A DNA stretch of 64,000 nt, from NCBI RefSeq assembly GCF_001425005.1, contig NZ_LMDB01000036.1:62001-126000 (forward strand). Reading direction: 5' to 3'. Origin of the DNA: Duganella sp. Root336D2. Lineage in GTDB: Bacteria; Pseudomonadota; Gammaproteobacteria; Burkholderiales; Burkholderiaceae_D. A program made the translations under genes and the position numbers. The notes under the pieces are model-generated. The model was not told the origin of the DNA. It made no database searches and saw nothing but the letters and a program-made list of their open reading frames with translations. This document shows positions 1-8,243 of this stretch, in pieces; position 1 is the stretch's first letter, and the number at the start of each line of letters is the position of its first letter.

Positions 1-242
1 GCGCGGACGGCAAGATCGAAGACGCGAAATTCAAGACCTACGGCTGCGGTTCGGCAATCGCCTCCAGCTCGCTGGTGACCGAATGGGTGAAGGGCAAGTC
101 GCTGGATGAAGCGCTGGCCATCAAGAACACCCAGATCGCGGAAGAACTGGCACTGCCGCCGGTGAAGATCCACTGCTCCATCCTGGCCGAAGACGCCATC
201 AAGGCGGCTGTGAACGACTACAAGGCAAAACACGGCGCCTAA
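1..242 (+). CDS. iscU: Fe-S cluster scaffold IscU (3' part, start outside window)
   Basis: IscU is the scaffold on which IscS sulfur and iron are assembled into a 2Fe-2S cluster before transfer to apo-proteins. Only the last 79 residues are present, read in the frame that opens at base 3. Two ligand cysteines are visible, in [10 protein letters not shown] and in KIHCS. The LPPVK motif, the recognised docking site for the chaperone HscA, lies just before the second cysteine. iscA follows 18 bp downstream, and hscB/hscA come after it, as in the classical isc operon. iscR and iscS would be expected upstream, outside the window. Confidence 0.96.
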   Translation, partial: ADGKIEDAKFKTYGCGSAIASSSLVTEWVKGKSLDEALAIKNTQIAEELALPPVKIHCSILAEDAIKAAVNDYKAKHGA

Positions 243-260
243 GCAGCGCGCGGAGGAAGT

Positions 261-584
261 ATGACAATCACCCTGACCGAAAAAGCAGCCAAGCATATCA
301 ACCGCTACATCGAGCGTCGCGGCAAGGGCATTGGCCTGCGCTTTGGCGTTCGCACGACCGGCTGCTCCGGTCTGGCCTACAAGCTGGAATACGTGGACGA
401 AGTGACTGCGGAAGATTCCGTCTTCGAGTCGTTCGGCGTGAAGGTCTTCGTTGACCCGAAAAGCCTGCCGTACATCGACGGCACCGAGCTGGACTTCGCG
501 CGCGAAGGCCTGAACGAGGGCTTCAAGTTCAATAACCCGAACGAGAAAGACGCTTGCGGCTGCGGCGAAAGCTTCCGCATCTAA
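261..584 (+). CDS. iscA: Iron-sulfur cluster assembly protein IscA
   Basis: A-type Fe-S carrier of 107 aa that accepts clusters from IscU and delivers them to targets, especially 4Fe-4S proteins. The three invariant cysteines are present: C35 in TTGCSG, and C99 and C101 in the CGCG tail. Length is normal for the family. A GGAGG-type ribosome site (gcggaggaagt) sits directly before the ATG. It lies between iscU and hscB in the isc operon, which also separates it from the paralogues ErpA and SufA. Cytoplasmic. Confidence 0.97.
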   Translation: MTITLTEKAAKHINRYIERRGKGIGLRFGVRTTGCSGLAYKLEYVDEVTAEDSVFESFGVKVFVDPKSLPYIDGTELDFAREGLNEGFKFNNPNEKDACGCGESFRI

Positions 585-590
585 TTCATC

Positions 591-1106
591 GTGCAAAACC
601 ACTTCGACCTCTTCCAGCTTCCCCAGCAGTTCGCCGTTGATGCGGCGGCCCTGGACAGCGCCTACCGCGAAGTCCAGAGCCGCGTCCATCCGGACAAGTT
701 CGTCAACGCCACCGATGCCGAAAAGCGCGTCGCCATGCAATGGTCGACCCGCTCCAACGAGGCTTACCAGACCCTGAAAAATCCGCAGAAGCGCGCGCAA
801 TACCTGTGCGAGCTGAATGGCGTCGATTTGAAGATGGAATCCAACACGGCCATGCCGATGGAATTCCTGATGCAGCAGATGGAATGGCGCGAAGAGCTGT
901 CCGAAGCGCGCGCCGGCAAGGATGGCGATTTGCTCGACAAGCTGGACGGCCAACTGCGCGCCGCGCGCAAGGGCCAGCTGGCGCAGATCGAACAGCATTG
1001 CAATAGCGGCGACTATCACGCCGTCGCGCAGGGTGTGCGCGCGCTGATGTTCATCGAAAAATTTGGCGAAGAAGTGCGCTTCGCTTACGACGCCATCGAG
1101 GCGTAA
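591..1106 (+). CDS. hscB: Co-chaperone HscB (J-domain protein)
   Basis: HscB delivers cluster-loaded IscU to HscA and stimulates its ATPase through a J domain. The 171-aa product has the J-domain HPD motif at residues 33-35 (VHPDKF), followed by a C-terminal helical domain that binds IscU in characterised homologues. The start is GTG, 6 nt after the iscA stop; translation opens MQNHFDLFQLP, a typical HscB start. Lies between iscA and hscA in the operon. Confidence 0.96.
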   Translation: MQNHFDLFQLPQQFAVDAAALDSAYREVQSRVHPDKFVNATDAEKRVAMQWSTRSNEAYQTLKNPQKRAQYLCELNGVDLKMESNTAMPMEFLMQQMEWREELSEARAGKDGDLLDKLDGQLRAARKGQLAQIEQHCNSGDYHAVAQGVRALMFIEKFGEEVRFAYDAIEA

Positions 1107-1127
1107 AAGAACAAGACAGGTTTCACC

Positions 1128-3008
1128 ATGGCTCTTTTGCAGATTTCCGAACCGGGCATGTCGACCGCCCCGCACCAGCACCGCCTGGCTGTGGGGATCG
1201 ACCTCGGCACCACCAATTCGCTGGTAGCGACCGTCCGCAGCAGCATTCCAGAAGTGCTGAACGACGAAGAAGGCCATCCGCTGCTGCCTTCCGTGGTGCG
1301 TTACCTGCCAAACGGCCATGCCAATATCGGCTACAAGGCGCAGGCCCACCAGACCACCGACCCGAAGAACACCATCGTCTCGGTCAAGCGCTTCATGGGC
1401 CGCGGCCTGAAGGACATCGCCTACGCCGAGAACCTGCCATACGATTTCGTCGATGCTCCGGGCATGGTGCAGCTGAAGACCGTGGCCGGCGTGAAATCGC
1501 CGGTCGAAGTGTCGGCGCAAATCCTGGCAACACTGCGCCAGCGCGCGGAAGACTCGCTGGGCGACGACCTGGTCGGCGCCGTGATCACAGTGCCGGCCTA
1601 CTTCGACGAAGCGCAGCGCCAGGCCACCAAGGATGCCGCGCAACTGGCCGGTATCAACGTGCTGCGCCTGCTGTCCGAACCGACTGCCGCGGCCATCGCC
1701 TACGGCCTGGATAACGGCTCCGAAGGCATCTTCGCAGTGTATGACCTGGGCGGCGGCACCTTCGACATCTCGATCCTGAAGCTGTCCAAAGGCGTGTTTG
1801 AAGTGCTGGCCACCGGCGGCGACTCCGCGCTGGGCGGCGACGATTTCGACCATCGCCTGTTCTGCTGGGTGCACGAGCAGGAAAAACTCGCACCGCTGTC
1901 CGACGAAGACACCGCCACCCTGATGGTGAAAGCGCGCGAAGCCAAAGAACTGCTGTCGAGCAAGCCGGAAGTGACCATCGACGCCATGCTGCGTTCGGGC
2001 GAAGAAGTCCACCAGCGCATCACCCCTGAAATTTTCGCCGACATCACCAAACACCTGGTCGCCAAGACCATGAACGCGGTGAAGAAGGCCCTGCGCGATG
2101 CCAACCTCGACGCCGACGACATCGACGGCGTGGTCATGGTGGGCGGCGCAACGCGCATGCCGCACGTACAGCGCGCGGTGGGCGAGTACTTCCACACCAT
2201 CCCGCACGCCAACATCGATCCGGACAAGGTGGTAGCGCTTGGCGCCGCCATCCAGGCCAACCTGCTGGCCGGTAACCGCGCCGCGGGCGACGACTGGCTG
2301 CTGCTGGACGTGATCCCGCTGTCGCTGGGTATTGAAACGATGGGCGGCCTGGTCGAAAAGATCATTCCGCGCAACTCCACCATCCCTTGCGCCCGTGCGC
2401 AGGAGTTCACCACCTTCAAGGACGGCCAGACCGCGCTGGCAGTGCACGTACTGCAAGGCGAGCGTGAACTGGTGAGCGACTGCCGCTCGCTGGCCCGCTT
2501 CGAACTGCGCGGCATCCCGCCGATGGCTGCCGGCGCTGCGCGCATCCGCATCACCTACCAGGTGGACGCCGACGGCCTGCTGTCGGTCTCCGCACGCGAA
2601 TTGCGCTCCAACGTCGAAGCTTCGATCACCGTCAAGCCATCCTACGGCCTGGGCGACGACGACGTGGCGCGCATGCTGTCCGAATCGCACACCGAAGCGG
2701 AAGCCGACATGAAAGCCCGCGCCCTGCGCGAAGAGCAGGTGGAAGCCGAGCGCATCATGCTGGCCACCCAGTCGGCGCTGGACGAAGACGGTGCGCTGCT
2801 GAACGACGAAGAGCGCGCCGCCGTCAACGCCCTGATGGCCACCACCATGGACGTGCTGGTGAAATCCGGCAGCGGCGAAGCCGACCACTACGCGGTGAAA
2901 GCCGCCTACGAAGCCCTGGCCCAGGGCACTGAAGAATTCGCATCGCGCCGCATGGACCGCAGCGTGCGCAGCGCACTGGCCGGCAAGACGCTGGACCAGG
3001 TTGTTTAA
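1128..3008 (+). CDS. hscA: Fe-S assembly chaperone HscA (specialised Hsp70)
   Basis: Hsp70-type ATPase dedicated to releasing the cluster from IscU. The 626-aa product has an N-terminal ATPase domain with the phosphate-1 motif DLGTTNS (residues 25-31), the DLGGGTFD motif near residue 206, and a C-terminal substrate-binding domain. Its docking sequence LPPVK is visible in the IscU of this window. The annotated ATG follows an acaggtttcacc leader. An internal ATG ten codons later (MSTAPHQH) is an alternative start, leaving a small uncertainty at the N-terminus. Confidence 0.97.
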   Translation: MALLQISEPGMSTAPHQHRLAVGIDLGTTNSLVATVRSSIPEVLNDEEGHPLLPSVVRYLPNGHANIGYKAQAHQTTDPKNTIVSVKRFMGRGLKDIAYAENLPYDFVDAPGMVQLKTVAGVKSPVEVSAQILATLRQRAEDSLGDDLVGAVITVPAYFDEAQRQATKDAAQLAGINVLRLLSEPTAAAIAYGLDNGSEGIFAVYDLGGGTFDISILKLSKGVFEVLATGGDSALGGDDFDHRLFCWVHEQEKLAPLSDEDTATLMVKAREAKELLSSKPEVTIDAMLRSGEEVHQRITPEIFADITKHLVAKTMNAVKKALRDANLDADDIDGVVMVGGATRMPHVQRAVGEYFHTIPHANIDPDKVVALGAAIQANLLAGNRAAGDDWLLLDVIPLSLGIETMGGLVEKIIPRNSTIPCARAQEFTTFKDGQTALAVHVLQGERELVSDCRSLARFELRGIPPMAAGAARIRITYQVDADGLLSVSARELRSNVEASITVKPSYGLGDDDVARMLSESHTEAEADMKARALREEQVEAERIMLATQSALDEDGALLNDEERAAVNALMATTMDVLVKSGSGEADHYAVKAAYEALAQGTEEFASRRMDRSVRSALAGKTLDQVV

Positions 3009-3025
3009 TTGACCGAGGAATAGAA

Positions 3026-3367
3026 GTGCCACAAATAGTCATCCTGCCGCATGCCAAGCTGTGCCCCGAAGGCGCCGTGATCGAAACCGAAGCAGGGAAG
3101 TCCGTGTGCGACGTCCTGCTGGAAAACGACATCCACATCGAACACGCCTGCGAGAAGTCCTGCGCCTGCACCACTTGCCACGTGCTGGTGCGTGAAGGCT
3201 TCAACTCGCTGAACGAAGCGACCGACACCGAAGAAGACCTGCTGGACAAAGCCTGGGGCCTGGAAGCCTGCTCGCGCCTGTCCTGCCAGTCCATCGTGGC
3301 GGAAGAAGACCTGGTCATCGAAATCCCGAAGTACACGATCAACCACGCCAGCGAAGGCGGCCACTGA
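3026..3367 (+). CDS. fdx: ISC-system 2Fe-2S ferredoxin
   Basis: Adrenodoxin-type ferredoxin of 113 aa that provides electrons during cluster assembly. The cysteine set C42, C48, C51 and C87 (within HACEKSCACTTC and later CSRLSC) has the C-x5-C-x2-C-x35-C spacing known for Fdx of the isc operon. The start codon is GTG, preceded by gaggaatagaa, which serves as the ribosome site. hscA lies 17 bp upstream and iscX 13 bp downstream. Confidence 0.96.
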   Translation: MPQIVILPHAKLCPEGAVIETEAGKSVCDVLLENDIHIEHACEKSCACTTCHVLVREGFNSLNEATDTEEDLLDKAWGLEACSRLSCQSIVAEEDLVIEIPKYTINHASEGGH

Positions 3368-3380
3368 GCCGGGGTGCAGC

Positions 3381-3578
3381 ATGCTGAAATGGAGTGATGT
3401 CACGGCGATTGCCGAAGCCCTGTACGACAAGTTCCCGGACGTCGACCCGACCGCCGTGCGCTTTGTCGACCTGCACAACTGGATCGTCGACCTGGACGGC
3501 TTCGACGACGACCATAAGCGCGGCGGCGAAAAAGTACTGGAAGCCATCCAGCAGGCGTGGATCGATGAAGCGCAGTAA
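3381..3578 (+). CDS. iscX: Fe-S assembly protein IscX
   Basis: Small acidic protein (65 aa) that closes many isc operons. It binds IscS and is thought to modulate the rate of cluster synthesis or act as an iron adaptor. The sequence has the family features: WSDV at the N-terminus, FPDVDP, VRFVDLHNWI, and a run of aspartates around DLDGFDDD. Its last codons overlap the start of the following methyltransferase gene by 14 bp in another frame, so the two may be translationally coupled. Confidence 0.95.
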   Translation: MLKWSDVTAIAEALYDKFPDVDPTAVRFVDLHNWIVDLDGFDDDHKRGGEKVLEAIQQAWIDEAQ

Positions 3579-4470
3579 GCCCGCAGCTGCAGCGCTGCCC
3601 ACAACGGTCACCGACATCCCTGAAGTGAAGCCCGGGCAGTCCGTCGCGCTGCTGCAGGAGCTGCACATCCTCACCCGCGACGGCAAGCTGAATCAGGACA
3701 GCCGGCGCAAGCTGAAACAGGTCTACCACCTCTACCAGTTCATCGAACCGCTGCTGAACGACGTGCGTTCGGCCAAAGGCGCGGTCTCGCTGGTCGACCA
3801 CGGGGCAGGGAAGTCCTACCTCGGCTTCATCATCTACGACCTGTTCTTCAAAGCGCTGGGCGACGACTCGCACATCTACGGCATCGAGACCCGTGAAGAG
3901 CTGGTGGCGCGTTCCGAAGAACTGGCGCGTAAATTCGGCTTCCCCGGCATGAGCTTCCTGCCGCTGTCGGTCGCCGAATCGACCACTTCCGACAAGCTGC
4001 CGGAGCAGATCGACATCGTCACGGCGCTGCACGCCTGCAATACCGCCACCGACGACGCCATCGACTTCGCGCTGAAGAAGAAGGCCAGGCACATCGTGCT
4101 GGTGCCATGCTGCCAGGCCGAAGTCGCCTCCGTGCTGCGCAAGAACAAAGGCTCCTCGCTGGGCAAGAACGTACTCACCGAATTGTGGCGCCACCCGATT
4201 CACACCCGCGAATTCGGCAGCCAGATCACCAACGTGCTGCGCTGCCTGCAGCTGGAATCGCACGGTTACCAGGTCACTGTCACGGAACTCGTAGGCTGGG
4301 AGCACTCGATGAAGAATGAGCTGATCGTCGCCACGTACAAGAACCTGCCGCGCCGCAAGCCTGCCGAGCGCCTGAAGGAAGTCTTGTCCACCATCGGCCT
4401 GGATGAAATGGGCCAGCGCTTCTACACCGGCGCCGCCGACGCCGGGCCATCCGCCGAGGTGGCCCCGTGA
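3565..4470 (+). CDS. Class I SAM-dependent methyltransferase
   Basis: Predicted soluble methyltransferase of 301 aa; substrate unknown. The glycine-rich SAM-binding motif VDHGAGKSYLGF lies at residues 77-88, and a later TALHACNTATDDAI segment followed by HIVLVPCC resembles the post-I and substrate region of the family once called DUF2431/Methyltransf_32-like. The chosen ATG overlaps the iscX stop region by 14 bp. A longer reading frame begins inside iscX in a different frame, but its extra residues are the out-of-frame shadow of iscX and were left out. It overlaps the threonine aldolase gene by 4 bp (GTGA). No sequence feature ties it directly to Fe-S work; the linkage is positional. Confidence 0.85.
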   Translation: MKRSKPAAAALPTTVTDIPEVKPGQSVALLQELHILTRDGKLNQDSRRKLKQVYHLYQFIEPLLNDVRSAKGAVSLVDHGAGKSYLGFIIYDLFFKALGDDSHIYGIETREELVARSEELARKFGFPGMSFLPLSVAESTTSDKLPEQIDIVTALHACNTATDDAIDFALKKKARHIVLVPCCQAEVASVLRKNKGSSLGKNVLTELWRHPIHTREFGSQITNVLRCLQLESHGYQVTVTELVGWEHSMKNELIVATYKNLPRRKPAERLKEVLSTIGLDEMGQRFYTGAADAGPSAEVAP

Positions 4471-5534
4471 GCACCGGCTATCCGGCCGGCGCTGGCGCGA
4501 GTTCGCTGATCGCGGCTGACGGCGAACGCTGGATCGACCTGCGCAGCGACACCGTCACCCACCCCAGCCCCGCGATGCGCGAGGCCATGTTCGCCGCCCA
4601 GGTCGGCGACGACGTCTACGGCGACGACCCCACAGTCAACGCCCTGCAAGCCTATGCCGCAGAACTCTTCGGCTACGAAGCCGCATTGTTTGCGCCATCC
4701 GGCACGCAGACCAACCTGATCGCCCTGCTGGCTCACTGCGGCAGGGGAGACGAGTACCTGGTCGGCCAGGACGCCCACACCTACAAATACGAAGGCGGCG
4801 GCGCCGCAGTCCTCGGCAGCATCCAGCCGCAGCCGATCACCAACGAGCCAGACGGCAGCATCGCCCTGCAAGACATCGAAGCTGCCATCAAGCCGCAAGA
4901 TTTCCACTTTGCCCGCACCAAACTGCTCGCGCTGGAAAACACCATCGGCGGCAAAGTCCTGCCGCAGCAATACGTCGCCCAAGCCACCAGCCTTGCGCAC
5001 GCGCACGGCCTGGCCACCCACCTTGACGGCGCCCGCATCTGCAACGCTGCCGTCAAGCAAGGCATCCCGCTGCAAGACGCAGTGAAAGGCTTCGATAGCG
5101 TCTCGGTCTGCCTGAGCAAAGGCCTCGGCGCCCCGGTCGGCTCCGTCCTGTGCGGCAGCAAAGGACTGGTCGAGCAAGGCAAGCGCTGGCGCAAGATGCT
5201 GGGCGGCGGCATGCGCCAGGCCGGCGTGATCGCAGCCGCAGGCTTGTACGCCCTGCAGAACAACGTGCAGCGCTTGGCCGAAGACCACGCCAACGCCAGC
5301 TGGCTCGCCGCCGAACTTGCCAAAATCGGCGTGCTGCAAGTGAGCGTACCGCAAACGAACATCCTGTTCGTCACCATGCCGCGCGACGCCTGTGAAGGCC
5401 TGAACGCCGCGCTGGCAGCAGAACGCATCCGCGTCTCGATGGCCCCGACACTGCGCCTCGTGACCCACCTGGACGTCTCGCGCCCCGACCTGGAAAAAGT
5501 CGCCGCCGTTTTCGCCTACTACTTCAAGCAATAA
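4467..5534 (+). CDS. ltaE: Low-specificity threonine aldolase
   Basis: PLP enzyme splitting L-threonine or L-allo-threonine into glycine and acetaldehyde. The 355-aa product opens after a short tail with IDLRSDTVTHPSPAMREAM, the hallmark start of the family. The PLP lysine is K218 in SVCLSKGLGAPVG, H104 is placed to stack on the cofactor, and D187 in HLDGAR binds the pyridine nitrogen. It starts at GTG inside the upstream stop (GTGA) and its own stop overlaps the next ATG (TAATG), so three genes are chained. Cytoplasmic. Confidence 0.94.
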   Translation: MSTGYPAGAGASSLIAADGERWIDLRSDTVTHPSPAMREAMFAAQVGDDVYGDDPTVNALQAYAAELFGYEAALFAPSGTQTNLIALLAHCGRGDEYLVGQDAHTYKYEGGGAAVLGSIQPQPITNEPDGSIALQDIEAAIKPQDFHFARTKLLALENTIGGKVLPQQYVAQATSLAHAHGLATHLDGARICNAAVKQGIPLQDAVKGFDSVSVCLSKGLGAPVGSVLCGSKGLVEQGKRWRKMLGGGMRQAGVIAAAGLYALQNNVQRLAEDHANASWLAAELAKIGVLQVSVPQTNILFVTMPRDACEGLNAALAAERIRVSMAPTLRLVTHLDVSRPDLEKVAAVFAYYFKQ

Positions 5535-6217
5535 TGAACAACGAAGACAACACCGTCCGCCTCGCCAAGCGCGTAGCGGACATGGTTCCATGCTCGCGCC
5601 GCGAAGCGGAAAACTACATCGAAGGCGCCTACGTCACGGTTGACGGCGAACTCGTCGAGGAACCGGGCGCCCGCGTCGAAGCCGGGCAAGAAGTCGTGCT
5701 TTCGCCGGACGCAACCCTGCTCGATATCGCGCCAGTAACGATCCTGCTGAACAAGCCAGCCGGCGCCGATGCACTGGCCTGCCTGGTACCGGAAGCGCGC
5801 AGCAAGGACGCCCAGCGCATCCGCTTCCTCAAGCGCCACCTGCGCAACCTGACCGCCTGCCTGGCGCTGGACAAGCAAGCCAGCGGCCTGTTCGTGTTCA
5901 CCCAAGACTTCCGCGTCGCGCGCAAGCTGGTGGACGAAGGCGCCACTGTCGAACAGGAACTGATCGTCGAAGTCGAAGGCCAGATCATCGACAACGGCCT
6001 CACGCTTCTCAACCAGGGCGCAGGCAAGGTAAGCTGGCAAAACGAACACCGCCTGCGTTTCGCCGTGAAGCCGCCGAAACCGGCGCTGTTGGTCAAGCTG
6101 TGCGCCGACGTCGGCCTGAAAGCCACCGCCGTCAAGCGCCAACGCATCGGCCGCATCTCCATGTCCGGCCTCCAGCCCGGCGAATGGCGCTACCTGCAAG
6201 GCTACGAGCGCTTCTAA
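5534..6217 (+). CDS. S4-domain pseudouridine synthase (RluF/RsuA-type)
   Basis: RNA-modifying enzyme of 227 aa. Residues 8-60 form an S4 RNA-binding domain (CSRREAENYIEGAYVTVDGE). The rest is a pseudouridine synthase fold, with catalytic aspartate D113 in LALDKQASGLFVFT and the C-terminal KRQRIGRISM segment typical of the RsuA/RluB/E/F group. The closest match in style is RluF, but the sequence alone does not settle which rRNA or tRNA uridine is modified. Start ATG overlaps the aldolase stop. A dispersed palindrome lies immediately downstream. Confidence 0.88.
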   Translation: MNNEDNTVRLAKRVADMVPCSRREAENYIEGAYVTVDGELVEEPGARVEAGQEVVLSPDATLLDIAPVTILLNKPAGADALACLVPEARSKDAQRIRFLKRHLRNLTACLALDKQASGLFVFTQDFRVARKLVDEGATVEQELIVEVEGQIIDNGLTLLNQGAGKVSWQNEHRLRFAVKPPKPALLVKLCADVGLKATAVKRQRIGRISMSGLQPGEWRYLQGYERF

Positions 6218-6229
6218 GACCTACTGCCC

Positions 6230-6275
6230 AGCCCGTGTCACACCATGGGGTCACACCCCAAGTGGGACACGGGCT
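6230..6275. repeat. Intergenic palindrome, GTGTCACAC family (copy 1)
   Basis: Outer arms AGCCCGTGTC and GACACGGGCT are exact reverse complements. Inside them TGGGGT and ACCCCA pair around CAC, leaving one small mismatch zone. The same core (GTGTCACAC, TGGGGT/ACCCCA) recurs twice at 16160-16263. It follows the pseudouridine synthase stop by 12 nt and could act as a transcription end or a mobile REP-like element. Confidence 0.8.
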
Positions 6276-6600
6276 CTAGCGTAGGGCGGCGGCAGGCCGC
6301 TTCGTCTGGCGCTGCACCAGCGGCGCGATCCGCCGGCCTGGCCATCGCGTTGGCACGGGAACTCCAATGCAACGCCAGCCTGGAATCTGGCGCCCTGGTT
6401 CGCCTGCTGCCTGCACCCGTCCTCGCCTGCTCGAACACCTGGCTCATTTCACAGCCAAGCTCCCTCTGCTCCATTCGTTACGCGCCAGCGTTGTTAAAAA
6501 TGCTAGTATTGCCCAAAGCAATCTTTCTCGAGGCTATCCTTGGTAAAGCTCCTAGCGATTGTGGTAATTTGAAAGGCGGGGATTGCTATAACTATTGAAT
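6276..6600. other. Intergenic stretch without a recognised gene
   Basis: Both strands were read. A 117-codon open frame crosses the palindrome and ends at 6598, but its composition (low complexity, starting in the repeat) does not look like a protein. No start of a Tae4 gene, with its catalytic cysteine region, could be recognised here, so the amidase remnant that follows seems to have lost its 5' half. The stretch is more AT-rich towards its end, as is the island that follows. Confidence 0.5.
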
Positions 6601-6833
6601 ATGAAACTGGCCGGTCGAAATGGCATCGTTATTTTCGAAACGAGCGGCTATCTCGGCGCCACCGGGCACTTTACTTTATGGGACGGCAAGGCTATGGAGC
6701 TCGCATTTGCGCCCGGCCCGACGATCGCGAGGTCGGCAGCTGCTATTTCTGGTTGACATCGACTTTTGTGGATCCTAACGGCAAAACGGTTCTACTGCAG
6801 GTCGCAAGGATCAAATTCTGGGAACTGAAATGA
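6601..6833 (+). pseudogene. Remnant of type VI amidase effector Tae4 (truncated, frameshifted)
   Basis: In the first frame the translation reads GRNGIVIFETSGY and then ATGHFTLWDG, which matches the conserved second half of Tae4 peptidoglycan amidases including the catalytic histidine (GHFTLW). That frame closes at 6754-6756. A +1 shift near 6720 restores the family's C-terminus (SCYFWLTSTF, ending KFWELK). The N-terminal half with the catalytic cysteine is missing. Tae4 is a D,L-endopeptidase injected into rival periplasms by type VI secretion. The restored stop (TGA 6831-6833) overlaps the ATG of the next gene by 4 bp, as a coupled effector-immunity pair would. Identification rests on motifs; no alignment was run. 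Confidence 0.72.
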
Positions 6834-7489
6834 TGCGCCAAACGCTTGTCGCGCTTGTCTGGTTGCTTGCGAGCTTTTGTGCAAGTGCCGCGGTTGAGGT
6901 TGAAGACAAATGCCCACTGCTGAAAAAAGGGACGCGTTGGTCGCAATCCTGTTTCGAAACGAAGGGCGAAGTGCGTCAGGTGAAAGCCGAGTACAGGAAC
7001 CGCATAGTGCCCAACAAATTTGGCTTCGAGACGATTGGACTATCAGAATCGCTGGAACTTGTGGCGGTCAATCGGGAAGGTGTGGTGGTCGTGCCCGGCA
7101 TTGTGCATGCGGGCGACTTCGATTACCCGACAGCGGAACATGGTGTTGGCCGCTTCAGATCCGGCAATAAATGCGGCTATTTTCAGAGCGATACCTTTAA
7201 GATCCTCGGCCCGCCGATTTACGATGCGTGTTGCCCGTTTCATCAGGGCCAAGCGTTCGTTTGCAGCGATTGTGTATCGTATTGCGTAGGCCCCGACTGC
7301 ATGAATGAACAGCTTGTTGGAGGGAAGGGTTACAAGCTCAACGCGAAGGGTAAGGTGATCAGGGAGTTTGTGCCACGCACACTTGAAAATGCGTGTGGGG
7401 ACATTGGCGTTGCAGAGATCGGAAAAATGGAAAACGGGAATCCTATGCTGGTTTGCAATTCGTTTCCGGTCCCACAACTTCGGCGGTGA
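6830..7489 (+). CDS. Exported WG-repeat protein A (possible immunity protein)
   Basis: 219-aa protein with an N-terminal signal peptide (ALVWLLASFCASAA, cleavage likely after residue 20). The mature part holds WG-type beta repeats, recognisable from CGYF...PPIYDACCPFHQGQAFVC, and many cysteines (CSDCVSYC, later CGDIG), suggesting disulfides in the periplasm. It starts inside the stop of the Tae4 remnant. A second, clearly paralogous copy follows the PAAR gene. WG repeats are poorly characterised; a role in neutralising the neighbouring periplasmic effector is my inference from export, coupling and duplication, not from a known homologue. Confidence 0.75.
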   Translation: MMRQTLVALVWLLASFCASAAVEVEDKCPLLKKGTRWSQSCFETKGEVRQVKAEYRNRIVPNKFGFETIGLSESLELVAVNREGVVVVPGIVHAGDFDYPTAEHGVGRFRSGNKCGYFQSDTFKILGPPIYDACCPFHQGQAFVCSDCVSYCVGPDCMNEQLVGGKGYKLNAKGKVIREFVPRTLENACGDIGVAEIGKMENGNPMLVCNSFPVPQLRR

Positions 7490-7544
7490 GAAGTCGTTGA
7501 TTTGCAATACGCGTCCAGCCCCAAGGCTGGGAAAAAGGTAGAAG

Positions 7545-8243
7545 ATGGCAGGAGAAGTCATTCGCCTCGGTGACTCGACGAGTCACGGCGGAAAAGTACT
7601 GGAAGGTTCGCAAACGGATATTTGCCATGGCAAGCCGATAGCGTTCATAGGCCATAAAGTGTCGTGCCCCAAATGCAGCGGTTCCCACACGATCGTTGAA
7701 GGCGTCCAGACCACGACGATCTTCGGCAAGGGAGTTGCTGTTGCCGGCATGAAGACGTCTTGCGGTGCGACGTTGGTGGCCAGCCAATTTACCGATATCG
7801 TGGCGCCGGGCGGTGGAGGAGTTGGGGGCTCAGGGCCTGCCCCGTCGCCCGCCGCAGCTACGGCCGCCTCCGCAGCGCTGGCGCCTGCAATGGCGAAAAG
7901 CGGCGCGGCAAGTACCCAACTCGCCGCGAACGAAGGCGGTAACGAGTCGACGGCTGCGGGTGGCCAGGAAAAATCCATCAAGCGCATCTGGTGGTCTTAT
8001 GGCGACGACGAAACTCCACTCGAGGGAGCATCGCGCCATTACGTTGACCTGAACGTCCACGTTGAAACAGAAAACTACGCAGACGGCGAAGCAGTTGAAC
8101 TGATCTTGGCCAACGACGACGGCTCAGACCTGTTCGAAGGCAAGTCCGATTTCGCGGTTCACGTCAAAGTTGGCCCTGAAGGCATCGGCAAGGCGATGAA
8201 CGTCTTTGGCGGCAAAACCGTCATGCTTGGCCAGCTGGGATGA
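7545..8243 (+). CDS. PAAR-domain type VI secretion tip protein with C-terminal extension
   Basis: 232 aa. Residues 1-88 are a PAAR domain (VIRLGDSTSHGGKV, GKPIAFIGHKVSC, HTIVEG, GMKTSCGATLV) that caps the VgrG spike and carries cargo. Residues 89-145 are a Gly/Pro/Ala-rich linker. The last about 87 residues (IKRIWWSYGDD..., YVDLNVHVETENY) look like a small beta-sandwich of the kind placed between PAAR and toxin in larger effectors; no toxin domain follows. A GGTAGAAG ribosome site precedes the ATG. Its stop overlaps the start of the second WG-repeat gene by 4 bp. No VgrG, Hcp or sheath gene is in the window, so it is an orphan accessory module. Confidence 0.88.
   Translation: MAGEVIRLGDSTSHGGKVLEGSQTDICHGKPIAFIGHKVSCPKCSGSHTIVEGVQTTTIFGKGVAVAGMKTSCGATLVASQFTDIVAPGGGGVGGSGPAPSPAAATAASAALAPAMAKSGAASTQLAANEGGNESTAAGGQEKSIKRIWWSYGDDETPLEGASRHYVDLNVHVETENYADGEAVELILANDDGSDLFEGKSDFAVHVKVGPEGIGKAMNVFGGKTVMLGQLG

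Noticed and set aside
6245-6598. 117-codon open frame after the pseudouridine synthase gene
   Set aside because: It starts within the palindromic repeat and has no protein-like pattern; I could not connect it to the missing N-terminus of Tae4.
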